NCBI RefSeq assembly: GCF_012271785.1
Contig: NZ_JAAWVT010000008.1
Location: 1-64,000, forward strand
Reading direction: 5' to 3'
DNA: 64,000 bases
From: Paeniglutamicibacter terrestris
Lineage (GTDB): Bacteria > Actinomycetota > Actinomycetes > Actinomycetales > Micrococcaceae
Each line of letters starts with the position of its first letter. The first letter of the stretch is position 1. A model generated the notes under the pieces. It saw only the letters and a list, made by a program, of their open reading frames with translations, had not been told where the DNA came from and made no database searches. This document shows positions 18,102-27,335 of this stretch, piece by piece. The translations under genes were made by a program, and so were the position numbers.

Positions 18102-19814
18102 TCAGCGGGAGCGACGTCCCACCCACAGCCCGTGCAGCAATGGCAGTACCGAAGCCAGCATCAAAACGTTTCCCAATGCCAGGTCATCAACACGCACCAG
18201 TGAGCCCGCGATCAACAGGGCACCAAAAACCACTGCGGAGGCGGCGCGTTGTGCGGTGCGCTCACGGCGCACCATCTTTTTCTCTAGACGAGGATTGGCC
18301 ACCGAGAGCAAGCCATCCTCGATCTTGGTGAGCAACCCATCAAGACGTCGAGGCAAGAGCAGGGCGGCCGACGCGGCATCGATGACCTGTTGGGCCACGT
18401 CGCGCACGATGTTGCCGCGCTCATCCCGTAGCAGTTGCGCGGCGTAGGGTTCCACCGAATCCCACAGGTTGAACCGGTCATTCAGCGAGCTGCATACCCC
18501 GGAGGTCAACGACATGGCGCGGATGATCAGCAGGAAGTTCTCCGGCAACTGGAACGGGAGCGAACGCACCACGTCTCCGAATTCATCACCAAAATCCTTG
18601 AATTCCCGGGGATCCACCTCGCGCAGTTCGGCGAAACCCTTTCCACCAAATCTGGCAAACAGGTGCGTCATGGCACGTTCGAGTTCGACGGTGTCGGCCG
18701 AGGGCACCAACACTCCCACTTCACTGATCGCCCGCACCAAGCCCTTGCCGTCACGTGCTGCCGCAGCGATCAACAGTTTGCGCAGGCCGCTGCGGGTACT
18801 GGAGGCAACCTCACCCATCATCCCGAAGTCAATGAACGTCAAGGTCCACGGATGCGTGGCAGTTGGATCGGTATTAGGCGTGACAAAGATGTTGCCGGGA
18901 TGGGGATCTGCGTGGAAAAAGCCGTTGCTAAAGAGTTGGTCAAACATGACCGAGGCGAACACCGGGGCAACATCTGCCGGATCGATACCCGCAGCTTTTA
19001 ATGCTCGGGCGTCGGTGATCTTGATGGCCGTGACGTCCTGCAGGGTGAGCACGCGGCGGGTAGAACGCTCCCAGACGATTTGTGGAACAGCTACCCGCTC
19101 GTCGTGGGCAAAGTCGGAGGCAAAACGCTCGGCATTTGCCGCCTCATGCAGGTAGTCGATCTCCTCGAGGCTGGTCTGCGCGAATTCTTCGACGAGCGCT
19201 GGCATATCCGCACGTTTGGAAACGATGCTCACGTGGCTAAGCCAGCCCGCCACCTTGCGCAGTGCCGCGAGATCCACCGCAACAATCTTTTCGATACCCG
19301 GTCGCTGGACCTTGAGAACGACGGCTTGAAGCCCGGTGTCGTCAGCATCGATTCCCTGAAGCTGCGCCCTGTGTGCCTGGCCCAGCGATGCCGCAGCGAT
19401 CGGCGTTTGCTCGACCCACGCGAATACCGTCTCCAGCGGCGCACCCAGTTCGGACTCGGCCAGGGCCCGGATCGCGGGGAACGGGACCGGTGGCACCTCA
19501 TCTTGCAAACCCTCGAGTTCGGCGGTGATTTCCGGCGGGAGCACATCAAGGCGTGAGGAGAGGAACTGCCCCACCTTGATCATCAGTCCACCCAAGTCCA
19601 GCGCGAGGGCATGGAAGCGCTGGGCAAATCGTCGCATGCGCTGGGTGCGGGTGCGTTCGGCCAGCTTGGAGAGGCCGATGCGAGGAAAAGCCAACTCAAA
19701 AAGCCACGTCACAGCCAAGTGCCAGGCAGCGAAGCGAAGGATGCGGCGATACCTGGCACGAGTTGCCCGTGCACTGGGCGTCGGGTCAGTGCGCTCCGGA
19801 GAAACTGCTGGCAC
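18102..19814 (-). CDS. ABC1/UbiB-family atypical kinase
   Basis: 570 residues. The motif LGGLMIKVGQFLSSR near residue 80 is the KxGQ signature of the ABC1/UbiB/AarF family. AAASLGQAHRAQL replaces the usual glycine-rich loop, and the kinase core shows NGFFHADPHPGNIFV and FIDFGMMGEV. The C-terminal 50 residues are two hydrophobic helices that would anchor it to the membrane. UbiB-like proteins support quinone biosynthesis or lipid homeostasis, probably as ATPases or kinases. The GTG start lies 5 bp after the padR-like stop, so the two genes are co-transcribed. Confidence 0.9.
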   Translation of the reverse strand: MPAVSPERTDPTPSARATRARYRRILRFAAWHLAVTWLFELAFPRIGLSKLAERTRTQRMRRFAQRFHALALDLGGLMIKVGQFLSSRLDVLPPEITAELEGLQDEVPPVPFPAIRALAESELGAPLETVFAWVEQTPIAAASLGQAHRAQLQGIDADDTGLQAVVLKVQRPGIEKIVAVDLAALRKVAGWLSHVSIVSKRADMPALVEEFAQTSLEEIDYLHEAANAERFASDFAHDERVAVPQIVWERSTRRVLTLQDVTAIKITDARALKAAGIDPADVAPVFASVMFDQLFSNGFFHADPHPGNIFVTPNTDPTATHPWTLTFIDFGMMGEVASSTRSGLRKLLIAAAARDGKGLVRAISEVGVLVPSADTVELERAMTHLFARFGGKGFAELREVDPREFKDFGDEFGDVVRSLPFQLPENFLLIIRAMSLTSGVCSSLNDRFNLWDSVEPYAAQLLRDERGNIVRDVAQQVIDAASAALLLPRRLDGLLTKIEDGLLSVANPRLEKKMVRRERTAQRAASAVVFGALLIAGSLVRVDDLALGNVLMLASVLPLLHGLWVGRRSR

Positions 19815-19819
19815 CGGTG

Positions 19820-20362
19820 TCAGTCCTGGGCGAGGATTGCGTACAGTCGGCGTCGTGCATCATCGAGCACGGCAACGGCTTCTTTCACTTGTTCCGGCGA
19901 ACCTGTGCGACCCACCTGCGTGGCTGCCTGCGCTAGCTCGACGCCTGCCTTGGGCAGCGCGGAGAAAGCCGCACCAGGCGACGGTGCCATGGTTTCCCAC
20001 GGCGCCGATGGACCGATCTCGGCCGCTTCTGCCCTGCCCGCTTCGGTGAGCGAGTAGATCTTGCGGCCATTGGCTTCCTCGACACTGATGAAACCTTCAT
20101 CGGCCAGCAGCTGCAGGGTCGGGTAAACGGAACCCGCGCTGGGCTTCCAGTTGCCCGAGCTGCGTTCCTCGATCTCGCGGATGACCTGATATCCGTGCAT
20201 CGGACGTTCGGCGAGCAGGGCCAATATGGCAGAGCGCACTTCGCCTCGTCCCGCGCGGGTGCCTGGACGTTTTTCGAACCGTGAACGCAGCTCCTCGACG
20301 GCCTGCCACATGGAATCAAAGTTGTTGCCGGTAAATCCACCGGCCTGATAGGAATTACGCAT
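19820..20362 (-). CDS. PadR-family transcriptional regulator
   Basis: 180 residues from ATG 20362 with GGGAG upstream. The winged helix is typical of PadR: ILALLAERPMHGYQVIREIE, SSGNWKPSAGSVYPTLQLL and GFISVEEANGRKIYSLTEAG. The C-terminal half (about residues 125-178) is the helical dimerisation and effector part. The N-terminus has a Gly/Asn-rich extension. First gene of a two-gene operon with the UbiB-like kinase, which it probably regulates along with itself. Confidence 0.88.
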   Translation of the reverse strand: MRNSYQAGGFTGNNFDSMWQAVEELRSRFEKRPGTRAGRGEVRSAILALLAERPMHGYQVIREIEERSSGNWKPSAGSVYPTLQLLADEGFISVEEANGRKIYSLTEAGRAEAAEIGPSAPWETMAPSPGAAFSALPKAGVELAQAATQVGRTGSPEQVKEAVAVLDDARRRLYAILAQD

Positions 20363-20382
20363 TTTGCTCTCCCGAATCAATC

Positions 20383-20420
20383 GTGAACGATGTGCAGCGA
20401 TAGTCAACGATATATCGCCC
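20383..20420. promoter_or_regulatory. Direct repeats and palindrome upstream of padR
   Basis: GTGAACGAT (20383-20391) and GTCAACGAT (20403-20411) are spaced exactly 20 bp apart, two turns of the helix, and the second runs into CGATATATCG (20409-20418). They lie just upstream of the padR start, where an autoregulatory operator would be expected. Confidence 0.45.
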
Positions 20421-20675
20421 ATTTGAGCAAAAACAAGAGTTTCGGCGCTTCTGCCAGCAGATACACAGCAAAGAATCGCCGCCCATAGAACCTCGCAACG
20501 GTTCACCGGGGCGCCCGGTCGCGCAGCTACGACGACCGGCACTCAAGCATGTGATTCACAACGCATTCACCTCGAGCCGAGTGTGCCCGCGTTCACATGC
20601 CTGGAAGTTGGGCGTAAGGTTTTGACCGTTGTACTACGCATCACACTTTCGCATCTAGTTGCTCAAGGATCCTTC

Positions 20676-22151
20676 ATGACTGAAAAGTCCACCCACGTGG
20701 AGCCGGAGGGCATCGCCAATGGCGATAACCCACCGCTCGAGCGGGCCCTCTCAAACCGCCACATCCAGCTCATGGCCATCGGCGGCGCCATCGGCACCGG
20801 CCTGTTCATGGGTTCGGGAAAGACCATCTCCGTAGCCGGCCCCTCGGTCATTTTCGTCTACATGATCATCGGCTTCATGCTCTTCTTCGTCATGCGCGCC
20901 ATGGGCGAATTGCTACTCAGCAACCTGAAGTACAAGAACTTCGGTGACTTCGCCGGCGACATCCTGGGCCCGTGGGCCTCGTTCTTCACCGGCTGGACCT
21001 ACTGGTTCTGCTGGATCGTTACCGGCATCGCCGACGTGGTCGCCATTGCCCACTACGTGGCCTTCTGGTGGCCAAATCTTCCGCTATGGATTCCGGCCAT
21101 CCTCTGCATCCTGATCCTGCTCGGCTTGAATCTTCCCACGGTTCGCGCCTTTGGTGAGACCGAATTCTGGTTCGCACTAATCAAGATCATTGCCATTATG
21201 GCTTTGATCATTGTCGGCCTGGTCATGATCATCATGCAGTTCGAAACCGAGGGTGCTACCGCTTCCTTCACCAACCTCTGGGATCACGGCGGCATGTTCC
21301 CGACCGGCTTCATGGGCTTTGTTGCAGGCTTCCAGATCGCTGTGTTCGCCTTCGTGGGGATCGAATTGGTCGGTACCGCGGCCGCGGAAACCAAGGCACC
21401 GGAGAAGAACCTTCCCCGAGCCATCAACTCCATCCCGATTCGTGTGCTGCTCTTCTACGTGGGTGCCCTGATCATTCTCATGGCCGTTCGTCCCTGGACC
21501 AGTTACACCGCGGATGAGTCTCCGTTTGTGGGCATGTTTGCGCTGGCTGGTCTGGTCGGCGCGGCAGGCGTCATCAACTTCGTGGTGCTCACCTCCGCGA
21601 CCTCGAGTGCTAACTCCGGCATCTATTCCACCTCGCGCATGGTCTACGGGCTGGCCCGCGAGGGAGATGCCCCCAAGGGGTTCGGCAAGCTCTCCAGCCG
21701 CAAGGTGCCCAAGAACGCGCTGATCTTCTCCTGCATGTTCCTGCTCGCCGGCGTGGCACTGCTCTATGCGGAAGGCTCCGTGGCCGAGGCCTTCACCCTA
21801 GTCACCACGATCTCGGCACTGTGCTTCATGTTCGTCTGGTCAATCATCCTGATCAGCTACATCGTCTACCGCCGTCGTCGCCCGCAGCTGCACGAGGCGA
21901 GCACGTTCAAGATGCCCGGCGGAACCTTCATGCCCTACGTGGTGCTGGCCTTCTTCGGCTTCATCATCTGGGCATTGACCACCCAACCCGACACCATGGC
22001 GGCCCTGCTCTTCACCCCGCTCTGGTTTGTTGCCCTGGGCATTGGCTACTTGGTATTGCGCCGCAACCCGGAGCACGCAGCCATTCGTGCCGAGCACGAT
22101 GCCAAGGTCGCGCAGGAACACGCTGAACGCAAGGCACGTATCAACGCCTAG
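20676..22151 (+). CDS. cycA: D-serine/D-alanine/glycine permease CycA
   Basis: 491 residues, twelve membrane helices of the APC superfamily. Conservation with CycA is strong from LSNRHIQLMAIGGAIGTGLF through SGKTISVAGPSVIFVYMI, ELLLSNLKYKNFGDFAGD and GTAAAETKAPEKNLPRAINS. It imports D-alanine, D-serine and glycine by proton symport. ATG 20676 follows AAGGA. A strong terminator follows the gene. The next transport gene on this strand is far off, so it is monocistronic. Confidence 0.9.
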   Translation: MTEKSTHVEPEGIANGDNPPLERALSNRHIQLMAIGGAIGTGLFMGSGKTISVAGPSVIFVYMIIGFMLFFVMRAMGELLLSNLKYKNFGDFAGDILGPWASFFTGWTYWFCWIVTGIADVVAIAHYVAFWWPNLPLWIPAILCILILLGLNLPTVRAFGETEFWFALIKIIAIMALIIVGLVMIIMQFETEGATASFTNLWDHGGMFPTGFMGFVAGFQIAVFAFVGIELVGTAAAETKAPEKNLPRAINSIPIRVLLFYVGALIILMAVRPWTSYTADESPFVGMFALAGLVGAAGVINFVVLTSATSSANSGIYSTSRMVYGLAREGDAPKGFGKLSSRKVPKNALIFSCMFLLAGVALLYAEGSVAEAFTLVTTISALCFMFVWSIILISYIVYRRRRPQLHEASTFKMPGGTFMPYVVLAFFGFIIWALTTQPDTMAALLFTPLWFVALGIGYLVLRRNPEHAAIRAEHDAKVAQEHAERKARINA

Positions 22152-22168
22152 CCAATTCAGTTTCACCG

Positions 22169-22236
22169 GCCACCGGCCGGGTTTCACGAGCCCCTGGATG
22201 ATCAGGGAATCGTGACACGCGGCCGGTGGTCTTTTT
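22169..22236 (+). terminator. Terminator of cycA
   Basis: Arms 22170-22178 (CCACCGGCC) and 22221-22229 (GGCCGGTGG) are followed by TCTTTTTT. The loop is long (about 42 bases) and partly structured, but the T-run supports intrinsic termination. Confidence 0.75.
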
Positions 22237-22278
22237 TGTGCCCTCTTGCCACTCCAGCGGCGCGTTGGCGCTTGAGCT

Positions 22279-22890
22279 TCAGAGCACCGAGAAGCCGGCG
22301 GGATAACTCGCTCGTCCCGTGGCGGCCAGCAAAAGCGGCCCGGCTAACCCTCCGGAGATCGCCAGATCGGAGACGATTGCCAGCGCCTGCGCCGCCGCGG
22401 AATCTGGAACCTCGGCGATGACCCCGAGTGCAACACAAAGATCCGTGGTGTGGACCGTCAATTCGAAGGTGCGTGTGGGCAGGTAGTCGCACAATTGCAT
22501 GCCGCCGACGATCGTGGTGATCAGCTCCGTACCGTCACGGGATTCCAGCAGCGGGATCACTCGGGCGGTCAGCTCCGCCACGCTGGCCGCCGGGTCGGAG
22601 CCCAGGGCTCGGCCAGCTTCGTGTCCACGCGCGGCGACGGCCGCCGCGTCAGCCGTTCGTGCCGCGCGGAAGTACTCGGCCGAGGACGTCACCTCAATAC
22701 TGGTGGCAGGCTGCTCCAGATATGTCTCAACGGTCAGCAGGGCTCGGCTGGTGTGGCCCACCAGCGCGCGGATATCCCACTCCCCCAGCCCCGGTTTTTC
22801 CCATTGCTCACGAGCCAGGCCGCTGATGCGCTCAAACCAGAGCGCCGCATCGGTGAACGCCCGGCACTGTTCATCCCATGTCAATTCCAT
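22279..22890 (-). CDS. Mycothiol-dependent maleylpyruvate isomerase-fold protein
   Basis: 203 residues from ATG 22890. The opening ELTWDEQCRAFTDAALWFER and the metal-site helix GEWDIRALVGHTSRALL match the DinB-like N-terminal domain of mycothiol-dependent enzymes (MDMPI_N). Later comes RTFELTVHTTDLCVALG, with the second His-containing helix of the family. The precise substrate is not predictable; members act as thiol-S-transferases or isomerases. No partner genes. Confidence 0.8.
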   Translation of the reverse strand: MELTWDEQCRAFTDAALWFERISGLAREQWEKPGLGEWDIRALVGHTSRALLTVETYLEQPATSIEVTSSAEYFRAARTADAAAVAARGHEAGRALGSDPAASVAELTARVIPLLESRDGTELITTIVGGMQLCDYLPTRTFELTVHTTDLCVALGVIAEVPDSAAAQALAIVSDLAISGGLAGPLLLAATGRASYPAGFSVL

Positions 22891-22956
22891 GCGCCCCAGT
22901 GTAGTTCGCGAAGTGACCACCACAACCGGTGCGATCGGGGTCAATATTGTGGGTAC

Positions 22957-23010
22957 AAAAAACCTGGGGGCCGTGGGCAGCAGTTTTCACTGCTGCCCAC
23001 GGCCCCCAGG
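22957..23010 (-). terminator. Very strong terminator of the sodium:alanine symporter gene
   Basis: A perfect 22-bp stem (22963-22984 with 22989-23010) and a 4-base loop. On the minus strand it is followed directly by TTTTTTG (22962-22956), a classic intrinsic terminator 46 bp past the stop codon. Confidence 0.95.
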
Positions 23011-23056
23011 TGTACTGGCATCTCCGCCTCAGCGGGACCCCAGTGTGCGCTTGGTA

Positions 23057-24568
23057 CTAAACCGGATCGACTTCGCGTGCACGCTCGGCCTTGCGGCCCA
23101 TGTGGCTGGATCCCAGAACGTCGCCAGCCTTCCAGTCGTCCCATCCCGGGCGATCCTTCATGAACGCCTCGATGTCTTCCTTGGTGGCTTCAAGCTGCGG
23201 ATCGTGCTTGAGGTACCACTTGGTTTCGCGGGCGATCATTCCGGAGAGAATCAGCAGACCGACGAGGTTTGGCAGCGCCATCAGACCATTCATCATGTCG
23301 GAGAAGTTCCACACGGCGGTCAGCTCGGTGGTGCAACCCACGTAAACGACCAGCGAGAAGACTACACGGAACGGCATTACGGCACGGCGACCGATGAGTC
23401 GCTCGATGTTGCGCTCACCGTAGTAGCACCAGCCCAGAATGGTGGAGAAGGCGAACATCACCAGTCCAATGGTTACGATCCAGTGTCCCCATTGCCCCGG
23501 CAGGCCGAAGGTGAAGGCATAGCCGGTCATCAGGGAGGCCTTGATCTGTTCCCCGGTTTCCGGATCGATGTAGTTCCAGGCACCGGTGGTGATGATGACC
23601 AGACCCGTGCAGGAGACCACGATGATGGTATCGATGAACGTCTGGGTCATGGAGACCAGTCCCTGACGTACCGGGTGGGTGGTCTGTGCGGCGGCGGCGG
23701 CGATGGCAGCGGAGCCCATGCCCGATTCGTTGGAGAAGATGCCGCGGGCCACGCCGAACTGTACGGCGATGATGATGGCCGATCCGGCGAAACCGCCGAT
23801 CGCGGAGGTGCCGGTGAAGGCCTGGGTGAAGATCTGGCCAAGCGCCGCGGGAATCTGGCCCACGTTGGCGATCAGGATGTAGATGGCAGCAACCACGTAG
23901 AAGACGATCATGACCGGAACAAAGCCGGCGGTGACCTTACCGATGGACTTGATGCCACCCACCAGCACGATCATCGACAGGATGGTCAGCACCAGGCCGG
24001 TGGTCCAGGTCGGAACGCTGAAGGAGTTATCCAGGTTGGCAGCGATCGAGTTGCCCTGGGTCATGTTGCCAATGCCGAAGCAGGCAAGGGTTGCAGCGAT
24101 GGCAAAGAACAGCGCGAGGAACTTCCCCAGCGGGCCCTTGATGCCACGTTCCAGGTAGTACTGCGGGCCGCCGGACTTCTCGCCGGCGGCATCAGTACCG
24201 CGGTAGCGAACACCGAGGTAGGCCTCGGAGTACTTTGCTGCCATGCCCACCAGACCGGTGACCCACATCCAGAACAGTGCGCCCGGGCCGCCGATGCCAA
24301 TGGCCGTAGCAACACCAACGATGTTGCCGGTGCCAACCGTTGCGGCCAGTGCCGTGGTCAGCGCCTGGAACTGGGAGATGTCCCCCTCGGACCCCGGGTC
24401 CTTGCGCTTGAGCAATCCCAAACGCAGGGCGGCACCCAGTTTGAGGAATTGCAGTCCGCCGAGGCGGAAGGTCAGGTACAGCCCGGTGCCCAGCAGCAGC
24501 GGAATCAGCATGAAAGGTCCCCAGATGACGCTACTGATGTCTCCGAAGAGTGTTGCGAGGTCGTCCAT
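23057..24568 (-). CDS. Alanine/glycine:cation symporter (AGCS family)
   Basis: 503 residues, about eleven membrane helices. AGCS hallmarks are TTALAATVGTGNIVGVATAI, GGPGALFWMWVTGLVGMAAK, KYSEAYLGVRYR and the late GWCYYGERNIERLIG. It imports D/L-alanine or glycine with sodium. ATG 24568 is preferred over in-frame ATGs at 24574 and 24583 because GGGAG lies eight bases upstream of it. The gene is monocistronic. Together with cycA at 20.7 kb the region holds two independent small-amino-acid importers. Confidence 0.92.
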   Translation of the reverse strand: MDDLATLFGDISSVIWGPFMLIPLLLGTGLYLTFRLGGLQFLKLGAALRLGLLKRKDPGSEGDISQFQALTTALAATVGTGNIVGVATAIGIGGPGALFWMWVTGLVGMAAKYSEAYLGVRYRGTDAAGEKSGGPQYYLERGIKGPLGKFLALFFAIAATLACFGIGNMTQGNSIAANLDNSFSVPTWTTGLVLTILSMIVLVGGIKSIGKVTAGFVPVMIVFYVVAAIYILIANVGQIPAALGQIFTQAFTGTSAIGGFAGSAIIIAVQFGVARGIFSNESGMGSAAIAAAAAQTTHPVRQGLVSMTQTFIDTIIVVSCTGLVIITTGAWNYIDPETGEQIKASLMTGYAFTFGLPGQWGHWIVTIGLVMFAFSTILGWCYYGERNIERLIGRRAVMPFRVVFSLVVYVGCTTELTAVWNFSDMMNGLMALPNLVGLLILSGMIARETKWYLKHDPQLEATKEDIEAFMKDRPGWDDWKAGDVLGSSHMGRKAERAREVDPV

Positions 24569-24747
24569 GTGCATGGCTCCCATGTCGTCTTGTGCGAGTG
24601 GATGAATGTGAAAGTGATGAGCTTCACAATTTATCCATCATAGGCGCTATTCAATAAGCCCCAGTCAAATGCGCGTTACATCCAGATGAATCAAGACAAT
24701 GGGGCGCTTTTCGGCGTCAAACGACCGAAAATGTCGCGGAAAATGAG

Positions 24748-24793
24748 AAAAGGATCGCTTTTTGCTTACCAAGAAGCAAAAAGCGATCCTTTT
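24748..24793 (-). terminator. Terminator of the telA operon
   Basis: Perfect 20-bp arms 24748-24767 and 24774-24793 with a 6-base loop. The T- and A-rich ends serve as the U-run in the minus-strand transcript. It lies 76 bp past the operon end. Confidence 0.85.
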
Positions 24794-24868
24794 GACCAAA
24801 GGCAGGAAAGCCTGCGGATCAGTACGTAATCAGGACTCGAAAAACTGGCGCTTTCGGTCCGTTTTCTC

Positions 24869-25681
24869 TTACTTGATCCCGAAGTCGAAGCCACCTGGTT
24901 GGTGGTGCCCGAACCGCTCCCTGAGGAAGTTGCCCGTGCTACTCAAGTCCGCCGACGATTGGTTGTGCCGGGTGGAGTGCAACGTCTCGGACTGTCCCTG
25001 AAGCAGACCAAGTTGCTCAACGAATTCCTCATTGGGGGTTCGCCCGTTTGGTTGCCGGTTGTCCACCATGCTCGGCGGTACGGCCAAGAATCCCTGAAGA
25101 ACATTTGGTAGGTACTCACGCACCATGGCTTCGAGTTCATATTCGAAGCGCGCATCGCCAGAGGGCTGCCGGGCTTCCGCGTCGATGACCGAGTCCAGCA
25201 TCTGGCATGTTTCCAGAATGGTGACATACGTATCAGCAGGAAGACGGTGCTTGTTCTGTTTGGCCTGCGCGCTCACCCATGTCAGAGCGGTCGACAATTC
25301 GTTCGAAGTTCCCGCAAGTGGCGCTGCCGCCGGGGATGCTTGGTAGAACTGGACGGGCGGCGCTGGAGCGGCCACTGGCGCTGGAGCCTGGATGGCCTCA
25401 CCACTGCGCAGTTTCCGAACCCGTCTGGGGAGCCAGAGATCGCGAAGCATGTAGGACCGCACGGCCGACAAGACCATGGATCCGAGACCGAGCATGGCGC
25501 CGCTGCCATTGGGAAGAGAAAAAGCACCGATAAAGAGGGCCGCGTAGAGCGCCCCCTCAAGCATGACCTTTTTGTTCTTGGCGCCCATGCCGATGATGAG
25601 CACGTAAAAAGCAGCGAGAAGCCAAAATACGAAGGCAAGAACCACTTTGAGGATGTTGCCTCGAGTGAAGCGCGACAGCAT
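24869..25681 (-). CDS. Membrane protein partner of TelA
   Basis: 270 residues. Two or three hydrophobic segments lie in the first 85 residues (VVLAFVFWLLAAFYVLIIG, LEGALYAALFIGAFSLP), then the basic stretch LRDLWLPRRVRKLRSG and an Ala/Pro-rich linker (about 95-125). A soluble helical domain follows (about 130-245) with AQAKQNKHRLPADTYVTI and a conserved-looking EYELEAMVREYLPNVLQGF. It overlaps the telA stop by one base (TAATG), so it is translationally coupled. The pattern resembles XpaC/YceG partners of TelA-type toxic anion resistance proteins. No enzymatic motif. Confidence 0.8.
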   Translation of the reverse strand: MLSRFTRGNILKVVLAFVFWLLAAFYVLIIGMGAKNKKVMLEGALYAALFIGAFSLPNGSGAMLGLGSMVLSAVRSYMLRDLWLPRRVRKLRSGEAIQAPAPVAAPAPPVQFYQASPAAAPLAGTSNELSTALTWVSAQAKQNKHRLPADTYVTILETCQMLDSVIDAEARQPSGDARFEYELEAMVREYLPNVLQGFLAVPPSMVDNRQPNGRTPNEEFVEQLGLLQGQSETLHSTRHNQSSADLSSTGNFLRERFGHHQPGGFDFGIK

Positions 25682-26907
25682 TATGCGCCCCGTGGGTGCG
25701 TAGTGGCGGCGTCAAAGGCATGACTCCGCTCCAACTGAAGTCGAGCCTGCCCCATCTGACCTTCAAGGACCTGCACCGTCTGTTTCATCGACTGTGCTGC
25801 TTCGACCTTAAACCTATCGATCTCGTCCATGGCCTGGAAAACATTATCGAATGCTTCTTGCAACTTGGTGGAGTCGATCGAGGCTTGGGCAGAAGTCTTG
25901 TGAATTGCTGCGCCCTGGGAGCGAAGGAGTTCCGAGGTAGAGACGATCAAGTCCGAGGTAGTTGAATTGAGTGCATCAATTTGCGCCAGCACGATCTTTT
26001 GCTGAGCCAGAGCCTGCGCAACGATCACCGCCACTCGAAGCGCCGCGAGTGTAGTGTCCAGTGCCCGATCTACACCCTTGATCAGTTCGGAGTTGTTCTT
26101 CTTGACCACATCAAGAGCTAGGTACCCCTGAATGGACACCGCCATCTGGGTCAAGAGGTCTTGGTGGCGCTGACGAACGTAGAAGAGTGCATCTGCTTCA
26201 AGTGTTGTGGCATCGTCCGATTTGCCCGTATTGCGTAGCTCTACGATCCGCTGCTCCAAACCGTTTCCAAGATGGCTCGCGAGCACGGCGTAGTTCGCCA
26301 ACTGCCCCATCGCCGCCCAGAGAGCATCGCGTTCGGTCTGGATGGCGGCGTTGTCCTGACGGAGATCGTCCTGCCCACCCTTGAGTGCCTTGGTGATGGC
26401 GTCAAGCTGGTCCTGTGCCGACTCGTACCTCATGAAGTAGCGCTGGATGGCGTTGCCTCCGGGAAGGAACCGCAAGATGCGCTTCGCACCGGTCAAATCA
26501 TGGCGCTTGGGGTCTAGCTCGGTGACGATCTGTCGCAGTTCTGCCAGAGTGTTGCCGGTGCGCGATGCGGGGTCGGCGCCGGTGGCTGCTAGAGCGGCTG
26601 CAGGCCTCTTCAACATGCGGTTGGATGCGGAGCTTGCCTGCTGCATCGTGCCCTCGCCCAGACGGGTCAACTGCGCTAGCTTGGTCTGAAACTCCGGGCT
26701 CTGGAGCGGCGTGGCCAGCAGGTCATCAAGAAAAGTTTTGGCATTCTCGGCGTGCTTCTGCTGTGCGTCGGCATCCACCAGGATCATGCCACCGACCTTC
26801 TCCGGGGCGTGAACCACAACCTCTACTATTGGTTTCGGCGGCTCGAGCTCAAGTGGATTTCCTACCTGCGGGGACGAGGTCGCGCCGAGGTCGAGTGGGT
26901 TCAGCAT
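25681..26907 (-). CDS. telA: TelA-family toxic anion resistance protein
   Basis: 408 residues from ATG 26907 with GGAG upstream. It is largely alpha-helical and coiled-coil. The TelA core includes LRFLPGGNAIQRYFMRYESA, QLDAITKALKGGQDDLRQDN, the region around LNNGLEQRI-like LGNGLEQRIVELR, and QALAQQKIVLAQIDALNSTT. TelA proteins are linked to tellurite, antibiotic or envelope-stress resistance; the biochemical role is unclear. First gene of a two-gene operon. Confidence 0.88.
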   Translation of the reverse strand: MLNPLDLGATSSPQVGNPLELEPPKPIVEVVVHAPEKVGGMILVDADAQQKHAENAKTFLDDLLATPLQSPEFQTKLAQLTRLGEGTMQQASSASNRMLKRPAAALAATGADPASRTGNTLAELRQIVTELDPKRHDLTGAKRILRFLPGGNAIQRYFMRYESAQDQLDAITKALKGGQDDLRQDNAAIQTERDALWAAMGQLANYAVLASHLGNGLEQRIVELRNTGKSDDATTLEADALFYVRQRHQDLLTQMAVSIQGYLALDVVKKNNSELIKGVDRALDTTLAALRVAVIVAQALAQQKIVLAQIDALNSTTSDLIVSTSELLRSQGAAIHKTSAQASIDSTKLQEAFDNVFQAMDEIDRFKVEAAQSMKQTVQVLEGQMGQARLQLERSHAFDAATTHPRGA

Positions 26908-27273
26908 GAAGTACTCCTTGGAAGGCTCTGGGGCAAGTTGCAGTCTACTAGGGATTACTTGTAGCTAACCGTAAATGACCTGTTTTGGACGCGGTAATCA
27001 CATTTAAATCGATCTCATCCGCCACGCCACAATCCTTCTGAATAAACCAAATCTGCCCCTGTTTTCGGGCCATTTACGGGATTGAGAATCGAGCAAACGT
27101 TTGCGGTCTAGCCCTCAAACATCCCGCTGTCATGGCATGTCTTGTTCGCGGTGTTCCGTAGCAACAGCATCCGCGAGAACCAGAAGCCACGTCCCGAATC
27201 AGACCACGAAGCCATGGTCAGAATCTTGCATTGAAGGAACCTTGGAAAATACTGAAAGTTCTTGGAAATAGAG
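26908..27273. other. Gap upstream of telA
   Basis: No gene supported. It must hold the telA promoter. AT-rich compared with the surroundings. Confidence 0.4.
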
Positions 27274-27317
27274 AAAAGGACCGTTTTTGCTTTCAACAAA
27301 GCAAAAACGGTCCTTTT
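27274..27317 (-). terminator. Terminator of the M16 peptidase gene
   Basis: Perfect 20-bp arms (27274-27293, 27298-27317) with loop CAAC and A/T-rich ends, 19 bp past the stop codon. The sequence is nearly the same as the telA terminator. Confidence 0.9.
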
Positions 27318-27335
27318 GGCCAGAGGCCGAAAAGC

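Noticed and set aside
22499-24643. 714-codon plus-strand open frame
   Set aside because: Exact shadow of the minus-strand AGCS symporter and MDMPI-like genes; His/Gln/Asp-rich composition with no ribosome binding site.
24584-24747. Glycine riboswitch upstream of the AGCS symporter
   Set aside because: The conserved glycine aptamer blocks could not be found in the leader.
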